Shown: piece after piece, positions 16,248 through 24,650 of the stretch
Layout of the letters: each line of letters opens with the position of its first letter
How positions within the stretch are numbered: the stretch's first letter is position 1
DNA from: Streptomyces sp. Ru71
Lineage (GTDB): Bacteria > Actinomycetota > Actinomycetes > Streptomycetales > Streptomycetaceae
Direction: 5' to 3'
DNA length: 64,000 nucleotides
Assembly (NCBI RefSeq): GCF_002920535.1
Contig: NZ_PQSS01000002.1
Coordinates: 1-64,000 of the forward strand
Made by a program: the position numbers and the translations under genes
The notes under the pieces: generated by a model
What the model saw: the letters and a program-made list of their open reading frames with translations, nothing else
The model's database searches: none
What the model was told of the DNA's origin: nothing

Positions 16248-17725
16248 GGCGGGAGCGGCTGTTCATCGGCGGCTCCTGGGTGGAGCCGGACGGCGGGCAC
16301 CACCCGGTGACCGACCCGGCGACCGAGGAGACCGTGGGCTGGGCCCCGGAGGCGTCACGGGCGCAGGCCGAGGCGGCCTGCGCGGCGGCGCGGGAGGCGT
16401 TCGGGGCGTGGTCGCGCACGGCGCCCGAGGAGCGGGCGGCGGTACTGGCGCGCACGGCACGGATCATCCGGGACCGGCTCGTGCCGTACGCGGAGCTGGC
16501 GCAGGCCGAGACCGGTGCGACGACGGCCACGGCACGCGGCATGCAGGTCGCCGTGGCCGCCGCGCGGTTTCGCCGGTACGCGCGCGTGGAGCCGGTGGAG
16601 GCCGCCCTGCCGCCGCAGCTGAACGAGGCCGGGCCCGGGGGCACCTCCCACGCCCTTACGGCAGTGGGGGAGGGGCGGGCCGCCGTGATCGGCGCGCTGA
16701 CCGTGCGGCAGCCCGTCGGCGTCGTCGCCTGCGTCACCTCGTACAACAACCCGTGGGCGAACCCGGCCGGGAAGGTCGCCCCGGCGCTGGCGATGGGCAA
16801 CACGGTGGTCGTCAAGCCCGCCCCGCAGGACCCGCTGTCGGTGTACCGCATGGCCGAGGCCCTGGCGGAGGCCGGGGCGCCGCCGGGGGTGGTGAACGTC
16901 GTCTCCGGGCGGGACGTCGGCGTGGGCGAGGCCGTCGTCGGCTCGCCGGACGTCGACATGGTGAGCTTCACCGGGTCCACCGCCGTCGGCCGGCGCATCG
17001 CCGAGGTGTGCGGGCGGGGCATGAAACGGCAGCTGATGGAGCTGGGCGGCAAGGGCGCGGCGCTCGTCTTCGCGGACGCCGACGTGGACGCGGCCGTCGC
17101 CGGGATCGGCACCACGTTCTCCTTCTACAGCGGGCAGATCTGCACGGCCCCGACCCGGGTGCTGGCCCAGCGCCCGGTGTACGAGCGGCTGGTGGAGCGG
17201 CTGGCGGCGTACGCGAGCGCGTTGCCGGCCGGCGATCCCCGGCGGCCGGAGACGGTCGTCGGGCCGGTGATCTCGGGCGAGCACCGGGACCGGGTGGAGG
17301 CGTACGTGGAGCTGGGCCGCAAGGAGGGCGCGGTGGTCGTGGCCGGCGGTGAACGCCCGCCGTTCGAGCGCGGGTTCCATGTCGCGCCGACGCTGCTCGC
17401 CGACTGCACCAACGACATGCGCGTCGCCCGGGAGGAGATCTTCGGGCCGGTGGTCGTCGTCATCCCCTTCGACGACGAGGAGGAGGGCGTGGCCCTCGCC
17501 AACGACAGCGACTACGGGCTGATCGACTACGTGTTCAGCGGTGATGTGGCCCGCGCCTTCCGGGTGGCCCGCCGGCTGCGCGCGGGCGGGGTCGGCGTGA
17601 ACACGGTCGCCCGCAACATGGAGGCGCCCTTCGGCGGGTTCAAGCAGAGCGGGGTCGGCCGGGACGTCGGCTCCTGGGCCCTGCACGCCTACAGCGAGAC
17701 ACAGGCGATCGTCTGGCCGGGGTGA
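16244..17725 (+). CDS. Aldehyde dehydrogenase (NAD(P)-dependent)
   Basis: 493 residues, complete ALDH: YNNPWANPAGK, NTVVVKPAPQDP, cofactor motif FTGSTAVGRRI, catalytic Glu266 (ELGGKGA), nucleophile Cys300 (GQICTAPTRVL), EEIFGPVVVVIPFDDE and FGGFKQSGVGRD. It oxidises an aldehyde to the acid. The GTG start overlaps the previous stop by 4 bp, so aldehyde formation by the upstream enzymes followed by oxidation here is a plausible order. It is the last gene of the plus-strand catabolic block. Confidence 0.92.
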   Translation: MRRERLFIGGSWVEPDGGHHPVTDPATEETVGWAPEASRAQAEAACAAAREAFGAWSRTAPEERAAVLARTARIIRDRLVPYAELAQAETGATTATARGMQVAVAAARFRRYARVEPVEAALPPQLNEAGPGGTSHALTAVGEGRAAVIGALTVRQPVGVVACVTSYNNPWANPAGKVAPALAMGNTVVVKPAPQDPLSVYRMAEALAEAGAPPGVVNVVSGRDVGVGEAVVGSPDVDMVSFTGSTAVGRRIAEVCGRGMKRQLMELGGKGAALVFADADVDAAVAGIGTTFSFYSGQICTAPTRVLAQRPVYERLVERLAAYASALPAGDPRRPETVVGPVISGEHRDRVEAYVELGRKEGAVVVAGGERPPFERGFHVAPTLLADCTNDMRVAREEIFGPVVVVIPFDDEEEGVALANDSDYGLIDYVFSGDVARAFRVARRLRAGGVGVNTVARNMEAPFGGFKQSGVGRDVGSWALHAYSETQAIVWPG

Positions 17726-17728
17726 GCG

Positions 17729-18118
17729 TCAGTCCAGGTCGACCCGGACCGTCAGCAGGTCGGTGCCGAACACGCGCACCCCGACGCTGTTGACGCGCGG
17801 CAGGCTGCGCAGCCGGGCGACGGGGTCGTCGTCGGGCAGGAGGTGGGCGGTGCCGGTGTACCAGCGGCCGCGCAGGCGCACCCGCACCCGGGGGTCGGCC
17901 TGGATGTTGCGCACGTACTGGGAGCGCAGGCCGAACTCCGACACCAGCCAGAACGAGTCCCCGATCCGCCGCCCGCCCACCGGCGTCTGCCGGGGCAGTC
18001 CGGAGACCCGCCCCGTCGTCTCCAGCACCGTCTGCGTGGGCAGCCGGCGCAGCAGCGGGTTGAGACGGCGCTGGAACGCCGTCGTGTACCGGTGGCGGAG
18101 TTCGGCGGGGCGGGACAT
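17729..18118 (-). CDS. Deazaflavin (F420)-dependent nitroreductase family protein (DDN/FDOR type)
   Basis: 129 residues of split-barrel FDOR fold: TVLETTGRVSGLPRQTPVGGRRIGDSFW split by a turn, SQYVRNIQADPRVRVRLRG and ARLRSLPRVNSVGVRVFG. The family (Ddn of M. tuberculosis) reduces quinones, nitro compounds or other acceptors with F420H2. The stop lies only 3 bp from the converging ALDH stop. The start is 14 bp after the end of the upstream metallohydrolase gene on the same strand, so the two are probably co-transcribed. Another F420 enzyme near fbiC. Confidence 0.82.
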   Translation of the reverse strand: MSRPAELRHRYTTAFQRRLNPLLRRLPTQTVLETTGRVSGLPRQTPVGGRRIGDSFWLVSEFGLRSQYVRNIQADPRVRVRLRGRWYTGTAHLLPDDDPVARLRSLPRVNSVGVRVFGTDLLTVRVDLD

Positions 18119-18132
18119 ACGGGCTCCGGTGG

Positions 18133-19668
18133 TCAGCGGTGGCCGAGGAAGACCGGGTTGGTGAAGGCGGCGAGGGCGCCGGGCAGGGGGCCCGCCGCCG
18201 TCTCGTGCCGCAGCTCGGCGCGGACGTAGGCAGCGTACGACGGGGTGGTGTGCCACTCGGCGACGCCCGCGCCCGACACCGGCAGCGGTGCGCTGGTGAA
18301 CAGCACCCCCTGGTCGGTGACGAACCGCACGGTGCAGCGCGGGGCGCCGGTGACCTCCAGGCGGACGGTCACCGGTGTGTCCCGGTCGACCTCCAGCCGC
18401 TCCCCGATGCCGGCGTGCTGCCCGCGTCCGCCGCTCACGCCGAAGGACAGGGCGACCTTGGCGGACTCGGCGACGTAGGAGCGGCCGGCCCGGATGCCCT
18501 CCTGGATGGCGTCCCGGGTCAGGTCGTCGGCGAGGACGACGGTCTGCGGTGAGCCCACCGGGTCGGGGTCGCGGTGGGCGTCGCTGTTGCCCATCGCCGG
18601 GATCCAGTCGCGCCCCTCGCGCACGGAGGCGACCAGCATGGAGTCCCAGTCGGCGAGCGCCACCTCGTCGTCGGGCGTGTAGGGGCCGTTCCACACCTCG
18701 ATGGCGTCCGCCTCGCCGAAGCCGAACTTCCAGTTGCAGCCGACACAGGTGGCGTGCGGATGGGCGGGGACGACGAGGCCGCCGGCCTGGCGGATGCGGC
18801 GGGCGAAGCGGCCGAAGCGGTTGTCGCGGGCCCGGTAGCGCCAGTCGACGAACGTGCCGGGGTCGGTGCCGAGGGCCACGACGTGGCCGTTGCGGGTGGT
18901 GATCTCCTCGCCGAGCATCACCAGCAGGTCGTCGCCGGCCACGTCGGCCCAGTGGGCGTGCGAGGTGTGCGTGTTGTGGTCGGAGGTGTTGATGAAGTCC
19001 AGGCCCGCGGCGCGGGCGAGGGCGCCGATCTCGGCGGGGGTGCGCCGGCCGTCGGAGTGCCAGGAGTGCAGATGGCAGTCGCCGCGGTACCAGGCCCGGC
19101 CCCGCCCCTTGGCCCGCTCCGGGGGATAACCGGGCGTCGGCGTCTCGCCGCTCTCGCCGTAGGTGAGCGTGACGGTCAGCTCGTAGGTCAGGCCCTGCGG
19201 GGCCACCGTGTACGGGCCGAGCGCGATGTGCCAGGTGCCCTCGCGGACGGGGCCGGGCACATAGCCGGGGGTGGCGTCGTCGGCGCGCAGGAAGAACTCG
19301 GTGCGGGCGCCGCCCGACCAGCCGCGGAAGCCCTTGCCGCCGAGGTCGGTGCCGCGCTCGTCGAAGATCCCGATGTCCAGGGCGTTGCCCGGGGTGCCGG
19401 CCGGGACGGACGGCTTGTCGTAGGTGTAGGAGACCCTGATCTCCCGTACGCCGGAGGGGACTTCGACCGGGACGTACACGAAGTCGGGGGCGCCGGGGGG
19501 CAGTGTGCCGCGCACGGTCCGCGTCTCCTGGCCCGGCCCGCCTCCGTCGGCCGCTGCAGCGAAGTTCACACGTCCCAACGTAAGCGCGGTGGCGGCTCCC
19601 GTCACGAACAGGGCGCGTCGGCCGATGGCGTTTCCGTCTGCTCTTGCCTCTGCTCTGTCGTCACACAT
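18133..19668 (-). CDS. CehA/McbA family metallohydrolase (PHP domain), exported
   Basis: 511 residues. The N-terminus has a twin-Arg and hydrophobic stretch (GRRALFVTGAATALTLG), so Tat export is likely. A beta domain precedes the PHP-type metal site: GDCHLHSWHSDGRR, DFINTSDHNTHTSH, VVPAHPHATC and MGNSDAHRDPDPVG. Relatives are phosphoesterases or ester/carbamate hydrolases (carbaryl hydrolase CehA). ATG 19668 is chosen; a GTG 9 nt upstream is possible. It is divergent from the LLM gene that precedes fbiC. The substrate is unknown. Confidence 0.85.
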   Translation of the reverse strand: MCDDRAEARADGNAIGRRALFVTGAATALTLGRVNFAAAADGGGPGQETRTVRGTLPPGAPDFVYVPVEVPSGVREIRVSYTYDKPSVPAGTPGNALDIGIFDERGTDLGGKGFRGWSGGARTEFFLRADDATPGYVPGPVREGTWHIALGPYTVAPQGLTYELTVTLTYGESGETPTPGYPPERAKGRGRAWYRGDCHLHSWHSDGRRTPAEIGALARAAGLDFINTSDHNTHTSHAHWADVAGDDLLVMLGEEITTRNGHVVALGTDPGTFVDWRYRARDNRFGRFARRIRQAGGLVVPAHPHATCVGCNWKFGFGEADAIEVWNGPYTPDDEVALADWDSMLVASVREGRDWIPAMGNSDAHRDPDPVGSPQTVVLADDLTRDAIQEGIRAGRSYVAESAKVALSFGVSGGRGQHAGIGERLEVDRDTPVTVRLEVTGAPRCTVRFVTDQGVLFTSAPLPVSGAGVAEWHTTPSYAAYVRAELRHETAAGPLPGALAAFTNPVFLGHR

Positions 19669-19799
19669 GGCCGCCACTGTGCCGGGCGGGCGTGAACTCC
19701 GGTAGACCGCAAGGGAATCGGGGAGCGGCGCGGTGTTCCACGACCGCGCACCGACCGGACGGTATCGACTGCGGGCGTCCGGCGCGGTACAGATGCCCC

Positions 19800-20648
19800 A
19801 TGCGCATCTCCGTCACGGTCTTCCTCACCGACGAGACCATCACGCCCACCCGCCTCGCCCGCGAGCTGGAGCAGCGCGGCTTCGCCGGGCTCTACCTGCC
19901 CGAGCACACCCACATCCCCGTCGAGCGCACCACCCCCTACCCGGCGGGCGGCGACCTGCCGCGCGAGTACGGCCGCACCCTGGACCCGTTCGTGGCCCTG
20001 GCCCAGGCCGCCGCCGTCACCGAACGGCTCGGCCTGGGCACCGGCATCACGCTGGTCGCCCAGCACGACCCGATCGACCTGGCCAAGCAGATCGCGACCC
20101 TCGACCACCTCTCCGGCGGCCGCCTCACGCTCGGCGTCGGCTTCGGCTGGAACGTCGAGGAGGCCGCCGACCACGGGGTCCAGTGGAGCACCCGGCGCTC
20201 CCTGGTGCGCGACCGGATGGCGCTGATGCGGGCCCTGTGGGCACCCGAACCGACCGGCCACGACGGCGAGTTCGGCAGCGTACGTCCGAGCCTGGCCCAC
20301 CCCAAGCCCGTGCAGAAGCCGCGCGGCCCGGTCCTCGGCCCGCGCACGCTCGTCGGCGGGGCGGCGGGGCCGAAGCTGTTCGCGGACATCTGCGCGTACG
20401 CCGACGGCTGGCTGCCGATCGGCGGGCGCGGCCTGACCGAGTCCCTGCCCCGGCTGCGCACCGCCTGGACCGACGCGGGCCGCGACCCGGCCGCCCTCCA
20501 GGTCGTCCCGTACGCCGTGCACCCGACCGCGGGCAAGCTGGCCCACTACGCCGACCTCGGCATCGAGGAAGTCGTGCTCCAGCTGCCGCCCGCCGGGGAG
20601 GCGGAGATCCTGCGCACACTGGACGAGCACGCCCGCCACCTGAGCTGA
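19800..20648 (+). CDS. LLM-class F420-dependent oxidoreductase (3 of 3)
   Basis: 282 residues: MRISVTVFLTDETITPTRLA, GLYLPEHTHIP, LGLGTGITLVAQHDPIDLAKQ, TLDHLSGGRLTLGVGFGWN and GPRTLVGGAAGPKLF, typical of TIGR03619-like F420 enzymes. No ribosome site is visible; a TCGACT / 17 nt / TACAGA promoter ends 6 nt before the ATG, which suggests a leaderless mRNA. The gene stops 21 bp before fbiC, so cofactor synthesis and cofactor use are probably linked in one transcript. Confidence 0.85.
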   Translation: MRISVTVFLTDETITPTRLARELEQRGFAGLYLPEHTHIPVERTTPYPAGGDLPREYGRTLDPFVALAQAAAVTERLGLGTGITLVAQHDPIDLAKQIATLDHLSGGRLTLGVGFGWNVEEAADHGVQWSTRRSLVRDRMALMRALWAPEPTGHDGEFGSVRPSLAHPKPVQKPRGPVLGPRTLVGGAAGPKLFADICAYADGWLPIGGRGLTESLPRLRTAWTDAGRDPAALQVVPYAVHPTAGKLAHYADLGIEEVVLQLPPAGEAEILRTLDEHARHLS

Positions 20649-20669
20649 TCACCCTCTTATCCTCGAAGG

Positions 20670-23255
20670 ATGACGACTTCCGCGACCTCCGGAACCGGCC
20701 CCACCGAGAACTCCATGCGTCGCGCCCTCAAACGCGCCCGGGACGGCGTCGCCCTCGACGTCACCGAGGCGGCGGTGCTGCTCCAGGCCCGCGGCGAGGC
20801 CCTCACCGACCTCGCCGCCTCCGCCGCCCGGGTCCGCGACGCCGGCCTGGAACAGGCGGGCCGCCCGGGGGTCATCACCTACTCGAAGAGCGTCTTCATC
20901 CCGCTGACCCGGCTGTGCCGGGACAAGTGCCACTACTGCACCTTCGTCACCGTCCCCGGCAAGCTGCGCCGCGCCGGGCACGGGATGTTCATGTCCCCGG
21001 ACGAGGTCCTCGACATCGCCCGCAAGGGCGCCGCCCTCGGCTGCAAGGAAGCCCTCATCACCCTCGGCGACAAGCCCGAGGACCGCTGGCCCGAGGCGCG
21101 CGAATGGCTCGACGCGCACGGCTACGACGACACCATCGCCTACGTCCGCGCCATCTCCATCCGCATCCTGGAGGAGACGGGCCTGCTGCCCCACCTCAAC
21201 CCGGGCGTGATGACGTGGACGGACTTCCAGCGGCTCAAGCCCGTCGCCCCGTCGATGGGCATGATGCTGGAGACGACCGCTGAACGGCTCTGGTCGGAGC
21301 CGGGCGGCCCCCACCACGGCTCCCCGGACAAGGAACCGGCCGTCCGGCTGCGCGTGCTTCAGGACGCCGGCCGCTCCTCCGTCCCCTTCACCTCGGGCCT
21401 GCTCATCGGCATCGGCGAGACCTACGAGGAGCGCGCGGAGTCCCTGTTCGCGCTGCGCAAGGTGTCCCGCGCCTACCACGGCATCCAGGAACTGATCATC
21501 CAGAACTTCCGCGCCAAGCCGGACACCGCGATGCGCGGCATGCCGGACGCCGAACTGGACGACCTGGTCGCCACGGTGGCCGTCGCCCGGCTCATCATGG
21601 GCCCCGGCGCCTGCCTGCAGGCCCCGCCGAACCTCGTCGACGCCGAGTACGGGCGCCTCATCGGCGCCGGCATCGACGACTGGGGCGGTGTCTCCCCGCT
21701 GACCATCGACCACGTCAACCCCGAACGCCCCTGGCCGCGGATCGAGGAACTGGCCGAGAAGTCCCGTGCGGCCGGCTTCCGGCTGCGCGAACGGCTCTGC
21801 GTGTACCCGGAGTTCGTGCGGCGCGGCGAGCCCTGGCTGGACCCGAGGCTGCTGCCGCACGTGCGCGCTCTGGCCGACCCGGAGACCGGCCTCGCGCGTG
21901 AGGACGCCGTCGTCGAGGGCCGGCCGTGGCAGGAGCCGGAGGAGGTCTTCACCGCCACCGGCCGCACCGACCTGCACACCTCCATCGACACCGAGGGCCG
22001 CAGCTCTGACCGCCGCGACGACTTCGACGAGGTCTACGGCGACTGGGACGCCCTGCGCGAGGCCGCCGCCCCCGGCATGGCCCCCGAGCGCATCGACACC
22101 GACGTACGCCAGGCGCTGCGCACCGCAGCCGACGACCCCACGAAGCTCACGGACGCCGAGGCGCTGGCCCTGCTGCACGCGGACGGGCCGGCGCTGGACG
22201 CCCTCACCCGGATCGCCGACGACGTCCGCAAGGCGGCGGTCGGCGACGACGTGACCTACATCGTCACCCGGAACATCAACTTCACCAACGTCTGCTACAC
22301 CGGCTGCCGCTTCTGCGCCTTCGCCCAGCGCCGCACCGACGCGGACGCCTACACGCTCTCCCTGGACCAGGTCGCCGACCGCGCCCAGCAGGCCTGGGAC
22401 GTGGGCGCGGTCGAGGTGTGCATGCAGGGCGGCATCCACCCGGACCTGCCCGGCACGGCGTACTTCGACATCGCGAAGGCGGTGAAATCCAGGGTCCCCG
22501 GCATGCATGTGCACGCCTTCTCCCCGATGGAGGTCGTCAACGGCGCGACCCGCACCGGAATGTCGATCCGCGAGTGGCTGACGGCCGCCAAGGAGGCCGG
22601 CCTGGACACCATCCCCGGCACGGCGGCGGAGATCCTGGACGACGAGGTCCGCTGGGTGCTGACCAAGGGCAAGCTGCCCACGGCCACCTGGATCGAGGTG
22701 ATCACCACGGCTCACGAGCTGGGCATCCGCTCCTCCTCGACGATGATGTACGGCCATGTCGACCAGCCCCGGCACTGGCTCGGCCATCTGCGCACGCTCG
22801 CGGACATCCAGCAGCGCACGGGCGGCTTCACGGAGTTCGTGACGCTGCCCTTCGTGCACACCAACGCCCCCGTCTACCTCGCGGGCATCGCCCGGCCCGG
22901 CCCGACGATGCGCGACAACCGCGCGGTCACCGCGATGGCCCGCCTGCTGCTGCACCCGCACATCCCGAACATCCAGACCAGCTGGGTCAAGCTCGGCACC
23001 GAGGGCGCCGCCGAGATGCTCCGATCCGGCGCCAACGACCTGGGCGGCACCCTCATGGAGGAGACGATCTCCCGCATGGCGGGCTCCTCCTACGGCTCCT
23101 ACAAGTCGGTCAAGGACCTGATCGCGGTGGCGCAGGCCGCGGGCCGCCCGGCCAGGCCCCGCACCACGCTCTACGGCGAGGTCCCCGAGGAGCGGCAGCG
23201 TGCGGCCGCGGCCTCCGACGGCCACCTGCCGGAGCTGCTGCCGGTGCTGGACTGA
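20670..23255 (+). CDS. fbiC: FO synthase, bifunctional CofG/CofH (F420 biosynthesis)
   Basis: 861 residues, two radical-SAM halves. The CofG half has CRDKCHYC (Cys83, 87, 90), the CofH half CYTGCRFC (Cys541, 545, 548); each binds a [4Fe-4S] cluster. The enzyme joins tyrosine with 5-amino-6-ribitylamino-uracil to give FO, the deazaflavin core of F420. Length and two-domain fusion are standard for actinobacterial FbiC. TATCCT ends 6 nt before the ATG, and GAAGG directly touches it. F420 users are clustered on the left side (three LLM proteins and one DDN protein within 10 kb). Confidence 0.96.
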   Translation: MTTSATSGTGPTENSMRRALKRARDGVALDVTEAAVLLQARGEALTDLAASAARVRDAGLEQAGRPGVITYSKSVFIPLTRLCRDKCHYCTFVTVPGKLRRAGHGMFMSPDEVLDIARKGAALGCKEALITLGDKPEDRWPEAREWLDAHGYDDTIAYVRAISIRILEETGLLPHLNPGVMTWTDFQRLKPVAPSMGMMLETTAERLWSEPGGPHHGSPDKEPAVRLRVLQDAGRSSVPFTSGLLIGIGETYEERAESLFALRKVSRAYHGIQELIIQNFRAKPDTAMRGMPDAELDDLVATVAVARLIMGPGACLQAPPNLVDAEYGRLIGAGIDDWGGVSPLTIDHVNPERPWPRIEELAEKSRAAGFRLRERLCVYPEFVRRGEPWLDPRLLPHVRALADPETGLAREDAVVEGRPWQEPEEVFTATGRTDLHTSIDTEGRSSDRRDDFDEVYGDWDALREAAAPGMAPERIDTDVRQALRTAADDPTKLTDAEALALLHADGPALDALTRIADDVRKAAVGDDVTYIVTRNINFTNVCYTGCRFCAFAQRRTDADAYTLSLDQVADRAQQAWDVGAVEVCMQGGIHPDLPGTAYFDIAKAVKSRVPGMHVHAFSPMEVVNGATRTGMSIREWLTAAKEAGLDTIPGTAAEILDDEVRWVLTKGKLPTATWIEVITTAHELGIRSSSTMMYGHVDQPRHWLGHLRTLADIQQRTGGFTEFVTLPFVHTNAPVYLAGIARPGPTMRDNRAVTAMARLLLHPHIPNIQTSWVKLGTEGAAEMLRSGANDLGGTLMEETISRMAGSSYGSYKSVKDLIAVAQAAGRPARPRTTLYGEVPEERQRAAAASDGHLPELLPVLD

Positions 23256-23336
23256 GCGGCGGGGCGCCGGCGGCAGGGCAGTACGATGATCCGGCCCCCG
23301 GGATGCCGGGGGCCGGAGACTGAGGAGATGCGTGCG

Positions 23337-23894
23337 GTGCCTGCCCGACTGCTGCCCTCGTGGGCCTGGGTCACCACGCTGACCGTGGGCGCGGTCGCCG
23401 CGGTCGCGGTGCTGGCGGTGCGGGCCGACGACGGGCCGAAGCCGGTGGCGGGTGCCGCCCGGCCGAGCGCGTCGGCGTCGGCGCAGCCGCACCCGGCGCC
23501 GTCGGCGCCCCCGGCGGTGCCGGACGGGTCGGGCACCGGGCGGCGGGTCGTGTACTCGCTCGCGCAGCACCGGCTCTGGCTGGTCGATGCCAGCGATTCC
23601 CCGCGCCGCACCTTCCCGGTGTGGGCGGGCACGGTCAGCCCGGACCCGGGGAACTACACCGTCTCGACCCGGCGGGAGAGCACCACCGGCTCCGACGGCG
23701 TGCAGATCGAGCACATCGTGTACTTCGCGGCCAAGTCGGGGGTGTCGATCGCGTTCTCCAACGCGGTCGACGGCTCTTCCCCGCCGCCGCCCGCCGCCGG
23801 CACCCGTACGGGTGGCATCCGGATGCGGGCGGCTGACGGGGCGGCGCTGTGGACGTTCGCGACGCCCGGGACGACGGTCGCGGTGGTCAGCTAG
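23337..23894 (+). CDS. Membrane-anchored L,D-transpeptidase-like protein without catalytic Cys
   Basis: About 185 residues: one N-terminal membrane segment (WAWVTTLTVGAVAAVAVLAV), a Pro/Ala/Ser linker, then a YkuD-like core (VVYSLAQHRLWLVDASD...FPVWAGTVSPDPGNYTVSTR). Active YkuD enzymes end with HG...SHGCIRM; here the corresponding place reads RTGGIRMRAADG, so the nucleophile is Gly and the upstream His motif is missing too. It may bind peptidoglycan without catalysis. GTG 23337 fits the GAGGAG at 23322-23327; ATG 23328 is also possible. The 3' end overlaps the converging DUF2165 gene by 8 bp. Confidence 0.7.
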   Translation: MPARLLPSWAWVTTLTVGAVAAVAVLAVRADDGPKPVAGAARPSASASAQPHPAPSAPPAVPDGSGTGRRVVYSLAQHRLWLVDASDSPRRTFPVWAGTVSPDPGNYTVSTRRESTTGSDGVQIEHIVYFAAKSGVSIAFSNAVDGSSPPPPAAGTRTGGIRMRAADGAALWTFATPGTTVAVVS

Positions 23895-24426
23895 CGGCCT
23901 TCTCGGCGGCGGGCACCTCGGCGGGCCTGCCGTCCCCGGCGGCCAGGTGGTTCACCACCAGCACGATGCCGCTGACCAGGAAGATGCGGGTGGCGGCGTC
24001 GAGGCCGTTCCAGTTCTTCGACTGCCACATGGCGAACCATTCGCCGCCGATCGCGATGAACCCGGCGCCGAACAGCAGCATCAGCATCAGCAGGCCGTAC
24101 GTGGACAGCCGCCGGGCGAGCGCGGCGTCGCGCCGGGCCCAGCACACGGTCCCGGCTATCAGCACCAGCGCCGCGAGGCTCTCCCACACGATGATGGCGA
24201 CGTAGGCGGCGTTCTGCAGGCCCTTGCTGGTGATGGCCCGCCACATCAGGTCGTCGTCCTTGAAGGTGGTGTCCATGGCCAGCACATGCTGGACGAAGGC
24301 CTGGTTCGTCCCGAAATCGGTGATGTTCCCGAAGGCGACGAGGGCGATGTAGAGCGCGAGCACACCGGTGAGGACACCGGCGGCGAGTGCAAGCGCGCGT
24401 GAGGTGGGGGTGGTCATGCCGATCAT
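23887..24426 (-). CDS. DUF2165 family integral membrane protein
   Basis: 179 residues with four predicted membrane helices: LALAAGVLTGVLALYIALVA, YVAIIVWESLAALVLIAG, LLMLMLLFGAGFIAIG and IFLVSGIVLVVNHLA. The loop FGNITDFGTNQAFVQHVLAMD matches the DUF2165 pattern. Function is not known. Starts at 24426 or 24417 are both possible. It is divergent from the metacaspase gene, with about 220 bp between; no clear operator is seen there. Confidence 0.75.
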   Translation of the reverse strand: MIGMTTPTSRALALAAGVLTGVLALYIALVAFGNITDFGTNQAFVQHVLAMDTTFKDDDLMWRAITSKGLQNAAYVAIIVWESLAALVLIAGTVCWARRDAALARRLSTYGLLMLMLLFGAGFIAIGGEWFAMWQSKNWNGLDAATRIFLVSGIVLVVNHLAAGDGRPAEVPAAEKAAS

Positions 24427-24650
24427 TCTGCCCAACCGCCGCCGCCGTCGGTGCAGGCCTCAACTTCCCTCCGGCCCCTGTCCCTTGACTGTGGATGGCC
24501 GCTGCAATGGAATGGACCGGCAGACCGGCAGGCTTACCGCGGGGGACGCATGGCGTTACGGATCGGGCAGGCGGCACCAGTTCATTCCCGCGGACCCGCG
24601 AGAGCCGCGGCGTCCGGTCGCGGATCCGGCCGGCCCTGCCGACCAGGACG

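Noticed and set aside
20649..23714. 1021-codon antisense open frame over fbiC (and similar long frames opposite the metacaspase, afsR and D-Ala-D-Ala carboxypeptidase genes)
   Set aside because: Third-position G/C bias opens antisense frames in Streptomyces; the products are Arg/Gly/Pro/His-rich without motifs, and the sense genes are certain.
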